From: Pseudomonas kribbensis
GTDB lineage: Bacteria; Pseudomonadota; Gammaproteobacteria; Pseudomonadales; Pseudomonadaceae
NCBI RefSeq assembly: GCF_003352185.1
Contig: NZ_CP029608.1
Location: 2,976,001-3,040,000, forward strand
Direction: 5' to 3'
DNA length: 64,000 bases
Position numbers and translations under genes: made by a program. How positions within the stretch are numbered: the stretch's first letter is position 1; the number at the start of each line of letters is the position of its first letter. The notes under the pieces are model-generated. The model saw nothing but the letters and a program-made list of their open reading frames with translations. It was not told the origin of the DNA and searched no databases. This document shows positions 43,281-51,604 of the stretch, piece by piece.

Positions 43281-43773
43281 GGAGAGACTCCCGTGCGACG
43301 GATAGAAAGCCCGGCGTGAAACACGCCAGACCTGCCGCACTGGGCGTCAGCATCGGCTGAGAGCGTGCGGATGTGTAGAGTCTTTGACCACGGCGTTAAG
43401 CGAGGGTTAACCCGGCTGAATGCCGGCTGTCTGACGGGGGATTGTTTCTCGGGGGATTCTCGGCGCCTTCCTACAGGAACCGGTGCCTTGTCTGCTTCCG
43501 GCGGCTGGAGCGGGGCGGTTATGGTTTTGGTGTCGCTGCAAAATCAGCGACTTAGGTTTGGTCACCTAAAATAACAGCCCTCACAAGTGTGCCATTATTC
43601 GCTCCGTGGACATCTATGTCCTCGAAGTGCATTGCAGTGGCGGCTGTGTGCAGGGTCGCCCTCGGGCGTGCTGAGTTGGGTTGTTCTCGGTTGACCAAGC
43701 CTGCGCACAGTCCGCCTCCCCATCGTTTGGTCACGGTGTCGGCGGTTACTTACAACCTAATCGAGTAATCCCA
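43281..43773. other. intergenic region upstream of the DUF6124 gene
   Basis: A 493-base region between divergent genes. Its right half contains the long-range RNA fold at 43639-43716. The left half has C/G-rich sequence without a reading frame of interest. TTTGGTCAC occurs twice, at 43557 and 43726. Confidence 0.4.
43639..43716 (+). ncRNA. structured 5' region ahead of the DUF6124 gene
   Basis: GGCGGCTGTGTGCAGG at 43639-43654 pairs with CCTGCGCACAGTCCGCC at 43700-43716 over about 15 base pairs with one bulge and one G-U pair. A nested hairpin CGCCC TC GGGCG is at 43658-43669. The helix ends 57 bases before the DUF6124 start, where the ribosome-binding site is poor. Long-range pairing of this kind suggests a cis-regulatory RNA or a small RNA. 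It is inferred from complementarity only. Confidence 0.5.
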
Positions 43774-44070
43774 ATGCCAATACTGAAACTAAGCTCCGCC
43801 CGCTACCTCCCGCTCAACAGCGGCGTCACCGACAGCGCACCGCTGGTCATCGACACCGAAGCCAATCCCCAAGACATCTTCGAAGCCGCCGTCCAGCGCG
43901 TACGCGCCGCCGCCGACCTGCTCGAAACCCTGCATTGCCTGTGCTTCAAACACGCCGATGTCCAGGACATTCCCCACATCACCCATGCGTTGTACCTGTT
44001 GGCACAGGACGGCAATGATTTGCTGCAGGTGGCCCAACAGAGAATGTTGAACTGGACCGCACCGGCCTGA
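43774..44070 (+). CDS. DUF6124/DUF3077-type small protein
   Basis: A 98-residue protein starting MPILKLSSARYLPL. The helical pattern NPQDIFEAAVQRVRAAADLLETLHCLCF and DIPHITHALYLLAQDGNDLLQVAQQRM is typical of this Pseudomonas-specific family of unknown function. It has no signal peptide. The ribosome-binding site is weak, and the leader can fold into the structure at 43639-43716, so control may act at RNA level. It ends 59 bases before a convergent gene. Confidence 0.75.
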   Translation: MPILKLSSARYLPLNSGVTDSAPLVIDTEANPQDIFEAAVQRVRAAADLLETLHCLCFKHADVQDIPHITHALYLLAQDGNDLLQVAQQRMLNWTAPA

Positions 44071-44083
44071 CATTTCGCCAGCG

Positions 44084-44115
44084 TTCAACGGGGGACGCGA
44101 TGGTCCCCTGTTGAA
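44084..44115. terminator. hairpin between convergent genes
   Basis: Stem TTCAACGGGGGAC / GTCCCCTGTTGAA, 12 of 13 pairs, with a six-base loop. There is no T-run on either strand, so termination efficiency is uncertain. Confidence 0.45.
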
Positions 44116-44129
44116 TTAAAACGTTCACG

Positions 44130-44687
44130 CTAAGGATAAGGTTTCAGCTCAATCAGCGATTCGCCTTGTGCGGTCGCAGGTAACGGCAACTCATCCGTTT
44201 CCAGATAGGCATCCGCAGGCCCGTAAATCAAATACTTGTGGGCGCTCTCATACCCAGCGTTCTCGAAAATGACTTGAGGGCCTTTAGAGCCGCTCAATAC
44301 CCAGCGAGGATGGTTTCGCTCCGCGAACTCCACGCGGTGAATCCGCCTGTCGCTTGTATCCCGAAAAAACAGAACGCCTTGTTGGTAGTTGGAACTGAAC
44401 TCGCCAGTCATCACAAAGACATTCGCGCCTTTGCCGGTTGGCACGCACTGCCAATCAACACGACTGCCGAAAGAAGCATCGGCATCCGCATACAAGAATC
44501 GGGTTTCTTGTTCCTGACGGATTTTGTAAACGTGAGCGTCGGAGAGGGGGTGGCCCCGCAGCAAGGACAGTCTGCTGTCGGGGCCTGCCAGATCACACTC
44601 AGCCACCGTCGTGAACGATGGCTGAGCGGCAACGACATGAAGGCTTGAAGCGATGAGCCCAGCCGCGAAGACTGCGTTGAGCCTCAA
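44130..44687 (-). CDS. exported protein encoded directly after vgrG
   Basis: A 185-residue protein with a signal peptide (MRLNAVFAAGLIASSLHVVA, cut near AAQ). The mature chain has two Cys residues (AECDLAG and DWQCVPT), beta-rich segments such as RIHRVEFAERNHPRWVL and KYLIYGPADAYLETDE, and no recognised domain. It starts with TTG in the overlap with the vgrG stop (TTGA), so it is translationally coupled. Proteins encoded next to vgrG are often effectors, adaptors or immunity proteins; the signal peptide fits a periplasmic immunity or accessory role. That is inference from position alone. Confidence 0.65.
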   Translation of the reverse strand: MRLNAVFAAGLIASSLHVVAAQPSFTTVAECDLAGPDSRLSLLRGHPLSDAHVYKIRQEQETRFLYADADASFGSRVDWQCVPTGKGANVFVMTGEFSSNYQQGVLFFRDTSDRRIHRVEFAERNHPRWVLSGSKGPQVIFENAGYESAHKYLIYGPADAYLETDELPLPATAQGESLIELKPYP

Positions 44688-46669
44688 GCGGATTTCACCA
44701 CCTGCTTCGGCGAAACAACGGTGCCAGGCTTGTCGTTGGCGGCCGGGGCCGGAATGACCGGCGGCAGAATCGCGATCCCGGTGCCGGCACCCGGTGCACC
44801 ACCGGTATTGGCCTTCACCTCGGCACCACTGATGGTCACGCCACCCGCATCCACCTTGACGAAACTGCCCCCAGCCTTCGCCGTCAGCTCCATCCCGCCT
44901 TCAATCACCACTTTCTCGCCAGCGTGGTAATGAATCTCCGTACCCGCTTCAACGAACTGCCCGGTGCCGACCTTCACGTGCTGGGTCACGCCCACGGTCA
45001 GGTGATCGTTGGCGCGCATTTCGCTCTTGCGGTCCAGGTGAGTGATGCGGTGTTCCTCGACCTTGAATTCGCTCAAGGTGTTGGCTTCGACGGTGTCGTG
45101 CCGCTCGTTGCCGACGCGGATCTTCTGGTCGTGCTCGATGTTTTCGTCCCAGTCGCGCTGGGCGTGGATGTAGATCTGCTCCACGCCTTTCTTGTCTTCG
45201 ATGCGGAACTCGTTGTAGCCCTTGCCACCCGGAGAACTGAGGGTCTTGAAGGTGCTGCGGGTCTTGTTCGCCGGCAGGTCGTAGGGGACGACGTTTTCCT
45301 TGTGGTACAGGCAACCGGTCACCAGCGGCTGGTCGGGATCGCCTTCAAGAAAGGTCACCAGCACTTCCATGCCGATGCGCGGGATGGCGATGCCGCCGTA
45401 GGCCGCGCCGGCCCAGCCGCTGGCGACGCGCAGCCAGCAGGTGGTCTTGTCGTCGGCCTGGCCTTCACGGTCCCAGTGGAATTGCACCTTCACGCGACCG
45501 TACTGGTCGCAGTGGATTTCTTCGCCGCCGGGGCCGGTGACGATGGCGGTCTGGCTGCCGAGGACTTTCGGTTTCGGGTGTTCGAGGGCAGGGCGGTAGT
45601 GGGCGTCCCACGGAGTGGCCACGAAGCTGTTGCGGTAGCCCTGGTGGAAGTCGCTCTTGTTGTCGGTGACGTCGCTGGTGACGTTCTCGCCCAGCACTTG
45701 TGGTTGCTTGCCTTCATGGAAGACTTCCAGCAGCAGCCACATATCGTTCCATTCGGCGCGAGGATGTTCGGCCAAGGTCAGGAAATGGCCCGTGGTCAGC
45801 GTTGGTTCGTCACCTTTGCCTTCAGCGAGTTTGTAGTCGCTGCGATGGCGTTCCAGGGCGCGGGTCGAGAGGAACTTGCCGCGCTCGCGGGTGGTGAAGC
45901 GGCCGGGATAATCGTAATCCTCAAGGTCTGGCATGAACGCGGATTTGGCCGCGCCTTCAGGCAGGATCTTCGGTTTTTCGAAATCGTAGTCGCGGCGGCT
46001 GACGCGGCTGGTGCGGGTTTCCAGGCGCAGGTTGAAGCGCTTGATCACCGGTTTGTCGGCGGTCATGCCGGAGTCTTGCTGGTAGTTCACCGGTTTCAGT
46101 TTGCGGAACACGGTCTGGTCGTCGCCGAACACCAGTTTGTGGCCGCTGCTGCTGTGCTGGAAGTGGAAGTGAATGCCTTCCTCTTCGCACAGGCGCTGGA
46201 TGAAGTGCAGGTCGGACTCGTCGTACTGCACGCAGTAATCGCGTTCCGGGTACTCAGCGCTGAGCTGGAAGCTGTAGGCGTCGGCCAGAATGCCGCGATC
46301 TTCAAGCACCTGGGCGATGATCTTCGGCACGGTCAGTTGCTGGAAAATCTGCTGGTCATGGTTGTGCCGCAGGTAGGCCAGTTGTGGCACCAGGCTCAAG
46401 CTGTAGCGGGTCAGGGTCTTGCCGGAATCGCCTTGTTCGATGCGATACACCAGGCCATGAATCTTGCCTTCGCCGGTGGCGCCGAAAGTCAGGCAGCCGG
46501 GCTTGTGCAGGAGTTCTTCGAGCTTGAGGTCAGGACGGGCGCTGACCAGTTCGAGGTCGAAACGGAACGGTTCGTTGAGGGCTTCGCGACCGGTGAAACT
46601 GAGGACTTGCAGGTCGGCGGAAGCGCCTTCGAGCGTGAGGGTAATGTGGGTAGCGTTGGCGTCCAGCAT
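44684..46669 (-). CDS. vgrG: type VI secretion tip protein VgrG
   Basis: A 661-residue trimeric spike protein of the T6SS. The N terminus carries the gp27-like part with QVLSFTGREALNEPFRFDLELVS, then YCVQYDESDLHFIQRLCEEEGI, GRVKVQFHWDREGQ, the WAGAAYGGIAIPRIGMEVLVTFLEGDPDQPLVTGCLYH motif of gp5-like OB fold, and the repetitive needle GVTQHVKVGTG. The C-terminal 70 residues are Pro/Gly-rich with no fused enzyme domain. No other T6SS gene is nearby, so this is an orphan vgrG. Its partner follows with a four-base overlap. Confidence 0.95.
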   Translation of the reverse strand: MLDANATHITLTLEGASADLQVLSFTGREALNEPFRFDLELVSARPDLKLEELLHKPGCLTFGATGEGKIHGLVYRIEQGDSGKTLTRYSLSLVPQLAYLRHNHDQQIFQQLTVPKIIAQVLEDRGILADAYSFQLSAEYPERDYCVQYDESDLHFIQRLCEEEGIHFHFQHSSSGHKLVFGDDQTVFRKLKPVNYQQDSGMTADKPVIKRFNLRLETRTSRVSRRDYDFEKPKILPEGAAKSAFMPDLEDYDYPGRFTTRERGKFLSTRALERHRSDYKLAEGKGDEPTLTTGHFLTLAEHPRAEWNDMWLLLEVFHEGKQPQVLGENVTSDVTDNKSDFHQGYRNSFVATPWDAHYRPALEHPKPKVLGSQTAIVTGPGGEEIHCDQYGRVKVQFHWDREGQADDKTTCWLRVASGWAGAAYGGIAIPRIGMEVLVTFLEGDPDQPLVTGCLYHKENVVPYDLPANKTRSTFKTLSSPGGKGYNEFRIEDKKGVEQIYIHAQRDWDENIEHDQKIRVGNERHDTVEANTLSEFKVEEHRITHLDRKSEMRANDHLTVGVTQHVKVGTGQFVEAGTEIHYHAGEKVVIEGGMELTAKAGGSFVKVDAGGVTISGAEVKANTGGAPGAGTGIAILPPVIPAPAANDKPGTVVSPKQVVKSA

Positions 46670-47030
46670 GCCTTGATTTCCGTCCTTTGGATTAGCGTGG
46701 GCGGATGGTGCAGGATTAAACGGCCTCGTTCAAGGCGCAAATGCCGTAGAAGCACAGCCCCGAAGGCATAGGGAAAACCCTTAGAACCCTGGTTTTACCC
46801 AGTAAAACCGGCACTTAACGCTGCCAGTCCCAAGGCTGCCGCAAGATTTGGCGCTCAGGAACAATCAGTCAGTTTCAGACTAAAGTCGCCTGTAGCACGT
46901 CAAAGCCATCTGCCATCATGGGCGCTCACCCCCGCGTGTTCACTTCCTCCCGGCTCTTCACTGTGCCGGGACGGGAGCTATTTCTGGTTGTTTGCGCCCC
47001 CGCGCAATCGTTGTTCTGTTGGAGTTTTCA
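46670..47030. other. intergenic region between vgrG and the OprD-family gene
   Basis: A 361-base divergent region. It has a palindrome at 46791-46809 and no further reading frame with a good start. The promoters are not evident to me. Confidence 0.35.
46791..46809. promoter_or_regulatory. palindrome GGTTTTAC-CCA-GTAAAACC, possible operator
   Basis: Perfect 8-bp arms around a three-base spacer, about 120 bases from the vgrG start and 220 from the porin start. It could be bound by a dimeric regulator. Confidence 0.35.
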
Positions 47031-48332
47031 ATGCGTCCCCCATTTCCCCTCATCACCCCGCGCCAGTCGTTTGGCTTCGGAGCCCTGGTGCTGTGCGCCG
47101 GTTTTACCGCACAGGCTCAGGCCGGCGGTTTCTTCGAAGACACCACGGCGAAGATCGAATCGCGCACGGTGTACTTCAACCGCGATTTCCGTGATGGGCA
47201 CACCTCCAGCGATCAAGGCGCGTCCAAGCGCGAAGAGTCGGCTCAAGGTTTCATTCTCAATCTGCAATCGGGTTACACCGAAGGCACCGTGGGTTTCGGG
47301 ATCGATGCGCTGGGCATGGCGGGCTTTCAGCTCGACTCCAGCCCTGACCGCAGCAACAGCGGCCTGCTGCCGTCCAGTGGCGACAACCCGCGCGGTTCGA
47401 AAGGTCAGTACGCGAAAATGGGCCTGACCGCCAAGGTGAAAGTCTCGGATACGGTGCTGAAATACGGCGCGCTGCTGCCGGATCTGCCGCTGCTCAAGTA
47501 CAACGACGGCCGTCTGCTGCCGACCATGTTCAACGGCGCGATGCTGACCTCCAAAGAGGTGAAGGACCTGACCTTCATGGCCGCACGCCTGGACAAGTAC
47601 ACCGCCCGGGATTCGACCGACTCCCAGGACATTCGCGTGCACTGCAAGAACAAGCGCTATGCGTGCAACACCACCGCCGATCATTTCGACATGTACGGCT
47701 TCGACTACAAGATCAACGACCGCCTGACAGCGCAGTATCACTACGCTGAACTGGAAGATATCTATCGCCAGCACTTCGTGGGTCTGTTGGCCAACCAGCC
47801 GCTGGGTGACGGTGTGTTGAAAGCCGATCTGCGACTACTGAAAAGCGCCGACAGCGGCGATGCAAAAGCCGGCTCCATCGACAACCGCGCCTTGAGCGGC
47901 ATGCTGTCCTACGGCATCAGCGGCCACACGTTCAGCGCCGGCTGGCAGCGCATGAATGGCGACAATTCGATGCCGTACCTCGATGGCAGCAACCCGTACC
48001 TGGTGAACTACGTGCAGGTCAACGACTTTGCCGCCGCGCAGGAACGTTCCTGGCAGCTGCGTTACGACTACGACTTCAAGGCCATCGGTATCAACGGCCT
48101 GAGCTTCCTGACCCGTTACGTGAACGGCGATCACATCAAGGTGCCGGGCAGCGATCAGGAAGGCAAAGAGTGGGAACGCGACAGCGAGTTGAAGTACGTG
48201 ATCCAGAGCGGCACGTTCAAGGATGTCAGCCTGCGTCTGCGTAACGCGACGTATCGGACGAACTACGAGAAGTTCGCCCGTGATGTGGATGAGACCCGGT
48301 TGATCGTGAGTTACAACTTTTCGGTGTTGTAA
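47031..48332 (+). CDS. OprD-family outer-membrane porin
   Basis: A 433-residue outer-membrane channel. After a signal peptide ending AQAQA, the mature protein begins GGFFEDTTAKIESRTVYFNRDF, the standard OprD start, and continues with YTEGTVGFGIDALGMAGFQLD and DTVLKYGALLPDLPLLKYNDGRLLP. The C terminus LIVSYNFSVL shows the aromatic strand end. Members take up basic amino acids, aromatic acids and related small molecules; which one cannot be read here. The start ATG 47031 has GGAG at eight bases; the earlier GTG is not needed. Confidence 0.9.
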   Translation: MRPPFPLITPRQSFGFGALVLCAGFTAQAQAGGFFEDTTAKIESRTVYFNRDFRDGHTSSDQGASKREESAQGFILNLQSGYTEGTVGFGIDALGMAGFQLDSSPDRSNSGLLPSSGDNPRGSKGQYAKMGLTAKVKVSDTVLKYGALLPDLPLLKYNDGRLLPTMFNGAMLTSKEVKDLTFMAARLDKYTARDSTDSQDIRVHCKNKRYACNTTADHFDMYGFDYKINDRLTAQYHYAELEDIYRQHFVGLLANQPLGDGVLKADLRLLKSADSGDAKAGSIDNRALSGMLSYGISGHTFSAGWQRMNGDNSMPYLDGSNPYLVNYVQVNDFAAAQERSWQLRYDYDFKAIGINGLSFLTRYVNGDHIKVPGSDQEGKEWERDSELKYVIQSGTFKDVSLRLRNATYRTNYEKFARDVDETRLIVSYNFSVL

Positions 48333-48364
48333 TCTTTAGAGCTGTAGAGCCTGTTCAATTGCTT

Positions 48365-48456
48365 TCGCGAGCAGGCTCGCTCCCACGGGGGATCTTCAGC
48401 GGCCCCAGGATATTTGTCCGACGCAGATCTCAATGTGGGAGCGAGCCTGCTCGCGA
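48365..48456. repeat. REP doublet (REPIN), copy 1
   Basis: TCGCGAGCAGGCTCGCTCCC begins the first 22-bp REP (48365-48386) and its exact inverse is at 48435-48456, 48 bases apart. The pair lies between the porin and a convergent gene. The same element occurs at 56026-56115. Confidence 0.9.
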
Positions 48457-48476
48457 AGGCGTCTTTGCCGTCTCCG

Positions 48477-49097
48477 CTATAGCCAATGCCAGAACCGGCT
48501 CCAGAACCCGCGATTCAAATCATCCTTGCACGCCGCATATTGCTGGCCGTACATGTCCGAGCGGTTCTGCACCTTGCGCGCCACCGGCGGCAACCAAGCC
48601 TTGCTGGCATAAGTCTTCTGCCGGAAACCGCCCCAGCCTTCGTGGTAGTTGAGGTACTGGTTGTAGGCATCGTATTTGTACACGCCGTTGATCGACGTGG
48701 TCTTATCCATGTACCAGCCGACAAAGTCGATGGCGTCATCGAAGTCTTCGCGGTCGGCACCGTGGCGGCCGGTGCTTTTCTGGTAATCGGCCCAGACTTC
48801 ATCCTTGGCCTGCGCGTAACCCGCTGCGGTCGTGACGCGGCCCCACGGGATCACCCACAACAGGTATTTGCGCGGTGTCTTGGCGTCGTAGCGGTAGCTG
48901 GACTCCTGATACATGATCGCGAACGGCACCTGGATTGGCACGCCCCAACGCTTTTGCGTGACTTGCGCGGCGTCGTACCAATCACTTTTCTCCCGGAAAA
49001 TCTCGCAGAGGTTTTCCGGCGAACGCGGCGGCGATGTTCCGCAACCGGTCAGCAATGCCGCCAATACCAAAAGTCCAACCGTGCGCCCCGAATTCAA
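48477..49097 (-). CDS. lipoprotein with lytic-transglycosylase-like domain
   Basis: A 206-residue lipoprotein: the lipobox is LLTGC in MNSGRTVGLLVLAALLTGCG. The domain contains WGVPIQVPFAIMYQESSYRYDAKTPRKY, with the Glu of the SLT-like QESS motif, then AAGYAQAKDEVW and FVGWYMDKTTSINGVYKYDAYNQYLNYHEGWGGF. Such proteins cut peptidoglycan from the periplasmic face. The lipid anchor would place it on the outer membrane. It is convergent with the porin gene across a REP pair. Confidence 0.8.
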   Translation of the reverse strand: MNSGRTVGLLVLAALLTGCGTSPPRSPENLCEIFREKSDWYDAAQVTQKRWGVPIQVPFAIMYQESSYRYDAKTPRKYLLWVIPWGRVTTAAGYAQAKDEVWADYQKSTGRHGADREDFDDAIDFVGWYMDKTTSINGVYKYDAYNQYLNYHEGWGGFRQKTYASKAWLPPVARKVQNRSDMYGQQYAACKDDLNRGFWSRFWHWL

Positions 49098-49141
49098 AAG
49101 CCGTCATCCCGTCGTGCAAAAAAGGGCGCCAGTCTACGCGG

Positions 49142-50080
49142 TCAGGTCAACTGGTGGCGATAAGGCAAATCCGGACCTGTCTTGCTGCATGTCAGGGCGG
49201 CGGCCTGTACGGCAAACCTGAGCATGGCGTCGATCTGCTCGCGTTGCAGATGCTGCACACCCTCCACCGAATCCAGTTCATGCTCGGTCAGCCAGGTGAT
49301 CAACGCAGCCTGGAAGGTATCGCCCGCGCCGACGGTATCGGCGATCTTCACTGCAGAGGCCGGCACCGACCATGAGCCGTGAGCACGGCTGAACACGGTC
49401 GCGCCTTCACCGCCACGGGTCAGGAACACCACCTGGCAGCGATGCTGCAGCCAGCCTTCGATGACGCGTTGCGGATCCTGCTCGGGATACAACAGGCTCA
49501 AGTCCTCGTCGCTGACCTTGATCAGGTCCGCCAGCTCCACCAGCGTGGCGATCCGCTCGCGCCACCGGTCGATGTTCGGTTCGGGATTGAGGCGCACGTT
49601 CGGGTCGAGGCTGATCAGGCGTTTGCCGCTTTCCCGCTTAATCAGCGCAAGCAAGGTATCGGCCACCGGTTGCACCACCAGCGAGAACGAGCCGAAGTGC
49701 AGACCACGCACGTCCGGACCCAGCGTCGGCAGGTGCGCCAGGCTCAACTGGCGGTCAGCGCAGCCTTCGCCACGGAAGCTGTAATGCGGCGAGCCATTGG
49801 CACCCACTGCGACCATGGCCAGCGTGGTCGGCGCGGCGAAGTCCACCAGATAATCCGGGCGTACGCCTTCATCTTTCAGAACTTGCTGCAAACGACGGCC
49901 GAGGTAGTCGGTGGACAACCCGGCGAACAGCGCCGAGTCCACGCCCAGTCGGCGCAAACCTACCGCCACGTTGAACGGCGAGCCACCGGCAATCGCCTTG
50001 AAATTGACTTTCGACGCCTGCCCGCCGGCATCGTCTTCGCTGAAAAAATCGAACAGCGCTTCGCCACACACCAGGTACAT
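49142..50080 (-). CDS. mtlZ: fructokinase (PfkB family), mtl operon
   Basis: A 312-residue sugar kinase that phosphorylates fructose made by MtlD from mannitol. It begins MYLVCGEALFDFFSED, has the GGSPFNVAVGLRRLG signature near 32-46 and the PfkB motif 2 DTVGAGDTFQAAL. It is the last gene of the mtl operon, 13 bases after mtlY, and a phosphofructo- or fructokinase role is set by this context. The start is ATG 50080; the longer frame reaches into mtlY. Confidence 0.85.
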   Translation of the reverse strand: MYLVCGEALFDFFSEDDAGGQASKVNFKAIAGGSPFNVAVGLRRLGVDSALFAGLSTDYLGRRLQQVLKDEGVRPDYLVDFAAPTTLAMVAVGANGSPHYSFRGEGCADRQLSLAHLPTLGPDVRGLHFGSFSLVVQPVADTLLALIKRESGKRLISLDPNVRLNPEPNIDRWRERIATLVELADLIKVSDEDLSLLYPEQDPQRVIEGWLQHRCQVVFLTRGGEGATVFSRAHGSWSVPASAVKIADTVGAGDTFQAALITWLTEHELDSVEGVQHLQREQIDAMLRFAVQAAALTCSKTGPDLPYRHQLT

Positions 50081-50093
50081 AGTTGTTTGCTCT

Positions 50094-51590
50094 TTATAAG
50101 GTTGCGACATGCAGTCGATAGCGTTCATAGGCCTGCTGAAAGGTTGCGACATTCGCGGCAACCGGCAGGGTTTCACTGTTCAGGTCGAGCTTCACGCAAC
50201 GCTGGCACAGATCGGCCAGAGTGTCTTCGTGGCCATTCGACCAGGACTTGCACCACGCGGCCTGAATCGCCGCGCCGAGGGCGGCGGCTTCGCTTTGCTC
50301 GGTGCAGATCACCGGGGTGTTCATGATGTCGGCGACGATCTGCCGCCACACCGCACTTTTCGAGCCGCCGCCGATCAGGCAAATGCTGCGGCTTTGTAAA
50401 CCATTCTGGCGCAACAGATCCAGTCCGAAACGCAGGCCGAAGGTGGTGCCCTCGACGGCGGCGCGGCACAGATTGGCCCGGGTCAGGTTATCGATCGTCA
50501 GGCCATGCAGGCTGCCGGTGGCATGGGGCAGGGGAGGCACGCGTTCGCCGTTGAGAAACGGCAGCATGCTCACGCCCTCGGCTCCGATCGGTGCCTGGGC
50601 AACCAAGGCATTGAAAGCGTCGAGATCGAGGTCGAACAATTCGCGAATCGCCCCGGTGGCGTTGGTCAGGTTCATGGTGCAGATCAACGGCAACCAGCCG
50701 CCGCTGGACGAGCAGAACGTGGCGACCGAAGCGTCCGGACTGACCTTTGGCGCTTCAGCGTAGGCGTACACCGTACCGGAGGAGCCGAGACTCATGGTGA
50801 TCGCGCCCGGCTGAATATTGCCGGTGCCGATGGCGCCCATCATGTTGTCGCCGCCACCGCTGGACACCAGTGCGTTGGGGTTGAGACCGAGGTGTTCGGC
50901 AATCGCCGGCAGGATCGTGCCCACCGCTTGATGAGCGTCGATCAGCTCCGGCAGCGCTGCTTGCAGACGGCCGCTGGCGTCGATGTCGCGCAGCAACTGC
51001 AAATCCCATTGGCGGGTGCGCACGTTGAAATAACCGGTGCCGGATGCGTCGCCGTATTCGCTGCAGCTACGGCCGGTGAGCCAGAAATTCAGGTAGTCGT
51101 GGGGCAGCAGGATTTTTGCGATTCGTGAAAAAACGGCGGGGTGCTGTTCCTTGGTCCACAACAGTTTGGACACGGTGTAGCCCGGCGCAATCACCACACC
51201 GAGGCGCTCCAGCGAGCCTTTTTCGCCGCCCAGGTAAGTCAGCAGGCGGTCGTTTTCTGCGGTGGTTTCGGTGTCACACCAGAGCTTGGCCGGGCGCAGG
51301 ACCTGGCCTTGCTCGTCGAGCAGCACCAGACCGTGTTGCTGGCCGGAAACACCGATGCCGAGGATCGCCTGACCGTCGACATTTGCCGCCAGCAAGGCGC
51401 GGCGGGTGACGAGGGCGAAGGCTTCCAGCCACTGATGAGTGTCCTGCTCACGGCGGCCGTTGGCGCCGCTGATCATCGTGTGGGCGGCGGCGCCCTGGCC
51501 CAACACCTGACCGCTGGTGGCGTCGAGGATGATGGCTTTGGTGCCTTGGGTGCCGCAGTCGATGCCGAGGAAGAGTTGTCGGGTTGTCAT
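50094..51590 (-). CDS. mtlY: xylulokinase (FGGY family), mtl operon
   Basis: A 498-residue FGGY sugar kinase with LFLGIDCGTQGTKAIILDA near the N terminus, KLWCDTETTAEND, SSGGGDNMMGAIGTGN and ICLIGGGSKSAVWRQIVADIMN. It phosphorylates xylulose produced from arabitol by MtlD. The assignment to mtlY follows its place after mtlD and before mtlZ, as in the P. fluorescens mannitol operon. The start is ATG 51590; the longer frame is not needed. Confidence 0.88.
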   Translation of the reverse strand: MTTRQLFLGIDCGTQGTKAIILDATSGQVLGQGAAAHTMISGANGRREQDTHQWLEAFALVTRRALLAANVDGQAILGIGVSGQQHGLVLLDEQGQVLRPAKLWCDTETTAENDRLLTYLGGEKGSLERLGVVIAPGYTVSKLLWTKEQHPAVFSRIAKILLPHDYLNFWLTGRSCSEYGDASGTGYFNVRTRQWDLQLLRDIDASGRLQAALPELIDAHQAVGTILPAIAEHLGLNPNALVSSGGGDNMMGAIGTGNIQPGAITMSLGSSGTVYAYAEAPKVSPDASVATFCSSSGGWLPLICTMNLTNATGAIRELFDLDLDAFNALVAQAPIGAEGVSMLPFLNGERVPPLPHATGSLHGLTIDNLTRANLCRAAVEGTTFGLRFGLDLLRQNGLQSRSICLIGGGSKSAVWRQIVADIMNTPVICTEQSEAAALGAAIQAAWCKSWSNGHEDTLADLCQRCVKLDLNSETLPVAANVATFQQAYERYRLHVATL

Positions 51591-51604
51591 GAGTGCTTCA
51601 CCCG

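Noticed and set aside
44924..46771. 615-residue frame on the plus strand
   Set aside because: Antisense to vgrG; no ribosome-binding site and no domain.
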